Shown: positions 63,329 through 64,000 of the stretch, piece by piece
How the letters are laid out: each line of letters opens with the position of its first letter
Numbering within the stretch: position 1 is the first letter of the stretch
Source: Ktedonobacter racemifer DSM 44963
GTDB lineage: Bacteria > Chloroflexota > Ktedonobacteria > Ktedonobacterales > Ktedonobacteraceae
DNA: 64,000 bases
Assembly (NCBI RefSeq): GCF_000178855.1
Contig: NZ_ADVG01000004.1
Coordinates: forward strand, 1,364,001 to 1,428,000
Direction of reading: 5' to 3'
Notes under the pieces: model-generated
The model's database searches: none
Seen by the model: only the letters and a program-made list of their open reading frames with translations
Told to the model about the DNA's origin: nothing
Made by a program: the position numbers and the translations under genes

Positions 63329-64000
63329 TTAGCGAAACGGCAAGACCTGCTTATGCTGAACCAATTCTCCATAGGGAGCAGGAGTCCCTTTGGGCAGTGT
63401 TGCGAGCCAGATGACGTCTTCGGCGGCCTCATCCGGGCTCTGCGCCTCCACCATATTAGTGAACCAGGGTCGCGAGGCTGCCGTATCCACCAGACCTGGA
63501 CAGACTGCGTTAATAAGGATGCCTCTCTGCCTGACCTGCTTCTCCATCTCACGGGCGAGCACGCGCATAGCTGTCACCTGTCCAATCTTGGAGGGAATAT
63601 TGATCCACTCCGGCCAGCCCTCCTGTTGTGCTGTTCCCGCCTGCACGGCTCTCGCATAGGTGTCCATGACGCTTTCCACATCCGAGAGGCTCATAGTGGT
63701 CTCGTCAAAGTGAGAATGCAGATGGGTCGGCAGGTAGTGCAAACGCCCAAAGGCAGAGGTAACTACCAGGAGCCGACCGCCCTCATTGAGCAATGGGACG
63801 AACGCACGCAGGATACGAACGGTGCCATGATTATTGGTAGTGACAAACTCAGTAATCTGCTCGGAGGAAGGAATATCGGGGATGATGCGTGCAGCGGCAT
63901 TGGAGATCAGGATGTCTATGCCGCCATGTCGCTGCCCGATCAGGTCTGCACAGTTCTGGACACTGGCATCATCGCTGACATCAACAACGGCCAGATGTGG
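63329..64000 (-). CDS. Short-chain dehydrogenase/reductase (5' end outside the window)
   Basis: About 223 residues are visible, and the start lies beyond 64000. HLAVVDVSDDASV corresponds to the end of strand 3, ISNAAARIIPD to the NAG strand 4, VTTNNHGTVRILRAFVPLLN to helix E. GRLLVVTSAFGRL holds the catalytic Ser region. The active-site YxxxK position reads NIPSK, so Tyr is Asn. MRVLAREMEKQVRQRGILIN and VCPGLVDTAA follow the carbonyl reductase-like pattern. Without the tyrosine, classic hydride-transfer catalysis is doubtful. The end at 63329 lies 180 bp from the terminator. Confidence 0.82.
   Translation of the reverse strand, partial: PHLAVVDVSDDASVQNCADLIGQRHGGIDILISNAAARIIPDIPSSEQITEFVTTNNHGTVRILRAFVPLLNEGGRLLVVTSAFGRLHYLPTHLHSHFDETTMSLSDVESVMDTYARAVQAGTAQQEGWPEWINIPSKIGQVTAMRVLAREMEKQVRQRGILINAVCPGLVDTAASRPWFTNMVEAQSPDEAAEDVIWLATLPKGTPAPYGELVQHKQVLPFR

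Noticed and set aside
1..64000. tRNA, rRNA or phage attachment sites
   Set aside because: No cloverleaf-like sequence with a TTCGAATC-type arm, no rRNA segment and no integrase gene were recognised on either strand.

Overview
The window looks like the accessory part of a large genome or secondary replicon of a filamentous, spore-forming Chloroflexota bacterium of the Ktedonobacteria type. The taxonomic call is an inference. It rests on paired Ser/Thr kinases carrying WD40-like propellers, a giant SARP/AAA/TPR regulator, pentapeptide-repeat proteins, a CxxC-x17-CxxC zinc-ribbon protein beside rpsU, and a very high load of insertion sequences. No rRNA, tRNA or CRISPR array was recognised.

Region 1 (1-5.4 kb) is the most unusual part. 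A ParA ATPase overlaps a gene for a protein with a long disordered region and a C-terminal ribbon-helix-helix domain, a layout typical of type Ib partition systems. Immediately downstream lies about 650 bp of non-coding DNA (2303-2949). It reads as 107 consecutive hexamers, every one starting with a purine and ending with a pyrimidine (GTNNAC-like), with a single 5-nt break. It contains a loop-free 42-bp palindrome and a 20-bp inverted repeat. Shorter runs of the same hexamers flank the genes on both sides. A second repeat, TCTTATA, is scattered through 3121-3845. I propose that this is a partition cassette with an undescribed hexamer-phased centromere. A PP2C phosphatase follows.

Region 2 (5.4-19 kb) starts with an alkyltransferase-like protein, a tnpB element inside a gene, an FMN-barrel protein, a group 2-type sigma factor and a pentapeptide protein. 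It then becomes a pile of nested mobile elements: a Tn5-like IS inside a small tnpB-less IS605-type element, an IS481-like IS inside a tnpB gene, and a decayed tnpB. Region 3 (19-26 kb) carries a zinc-ribbon protein, rpsU, a second pentapeptide protein, a GNAT enzyme, a cytochrome P450 reductase tail remnant and the 1372-aa SARP regulator, whose base composition changes abruptly inside the gene.

Region 4 (26-43 kb) has 2.2 kb of decayed sequence with a MITE, a VOC-DinB fusion, an IS256 transposase, an IS1-type pseudogene, a lipoprotein, two tandem kinase-propeller genes, a soluble histidine kinase, two IS630-like copies with a conserved frameshift heptamer, and a related MITE. Region 5 (43-49 kb) is a three-level nest: a group II intron sits inside a tnpB, which sits inside a zinc-ribbon/propeller gene.

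Region 6 (49-64 kb) holds a DUF6585-type membrane protein, an AraC regulator divergent from a PhyH dioxygenase operon, an ECF sigma/anti-sigma pair, a second tnpB-less element, a secreted GH18 chitinase, a DHFR-like reductase, a secreted small protein, another tnpB, an IS607 element that splits a GNAT gene, and the end of an SDR gene. Several genes are closed by long, nearly perfect hairpins.
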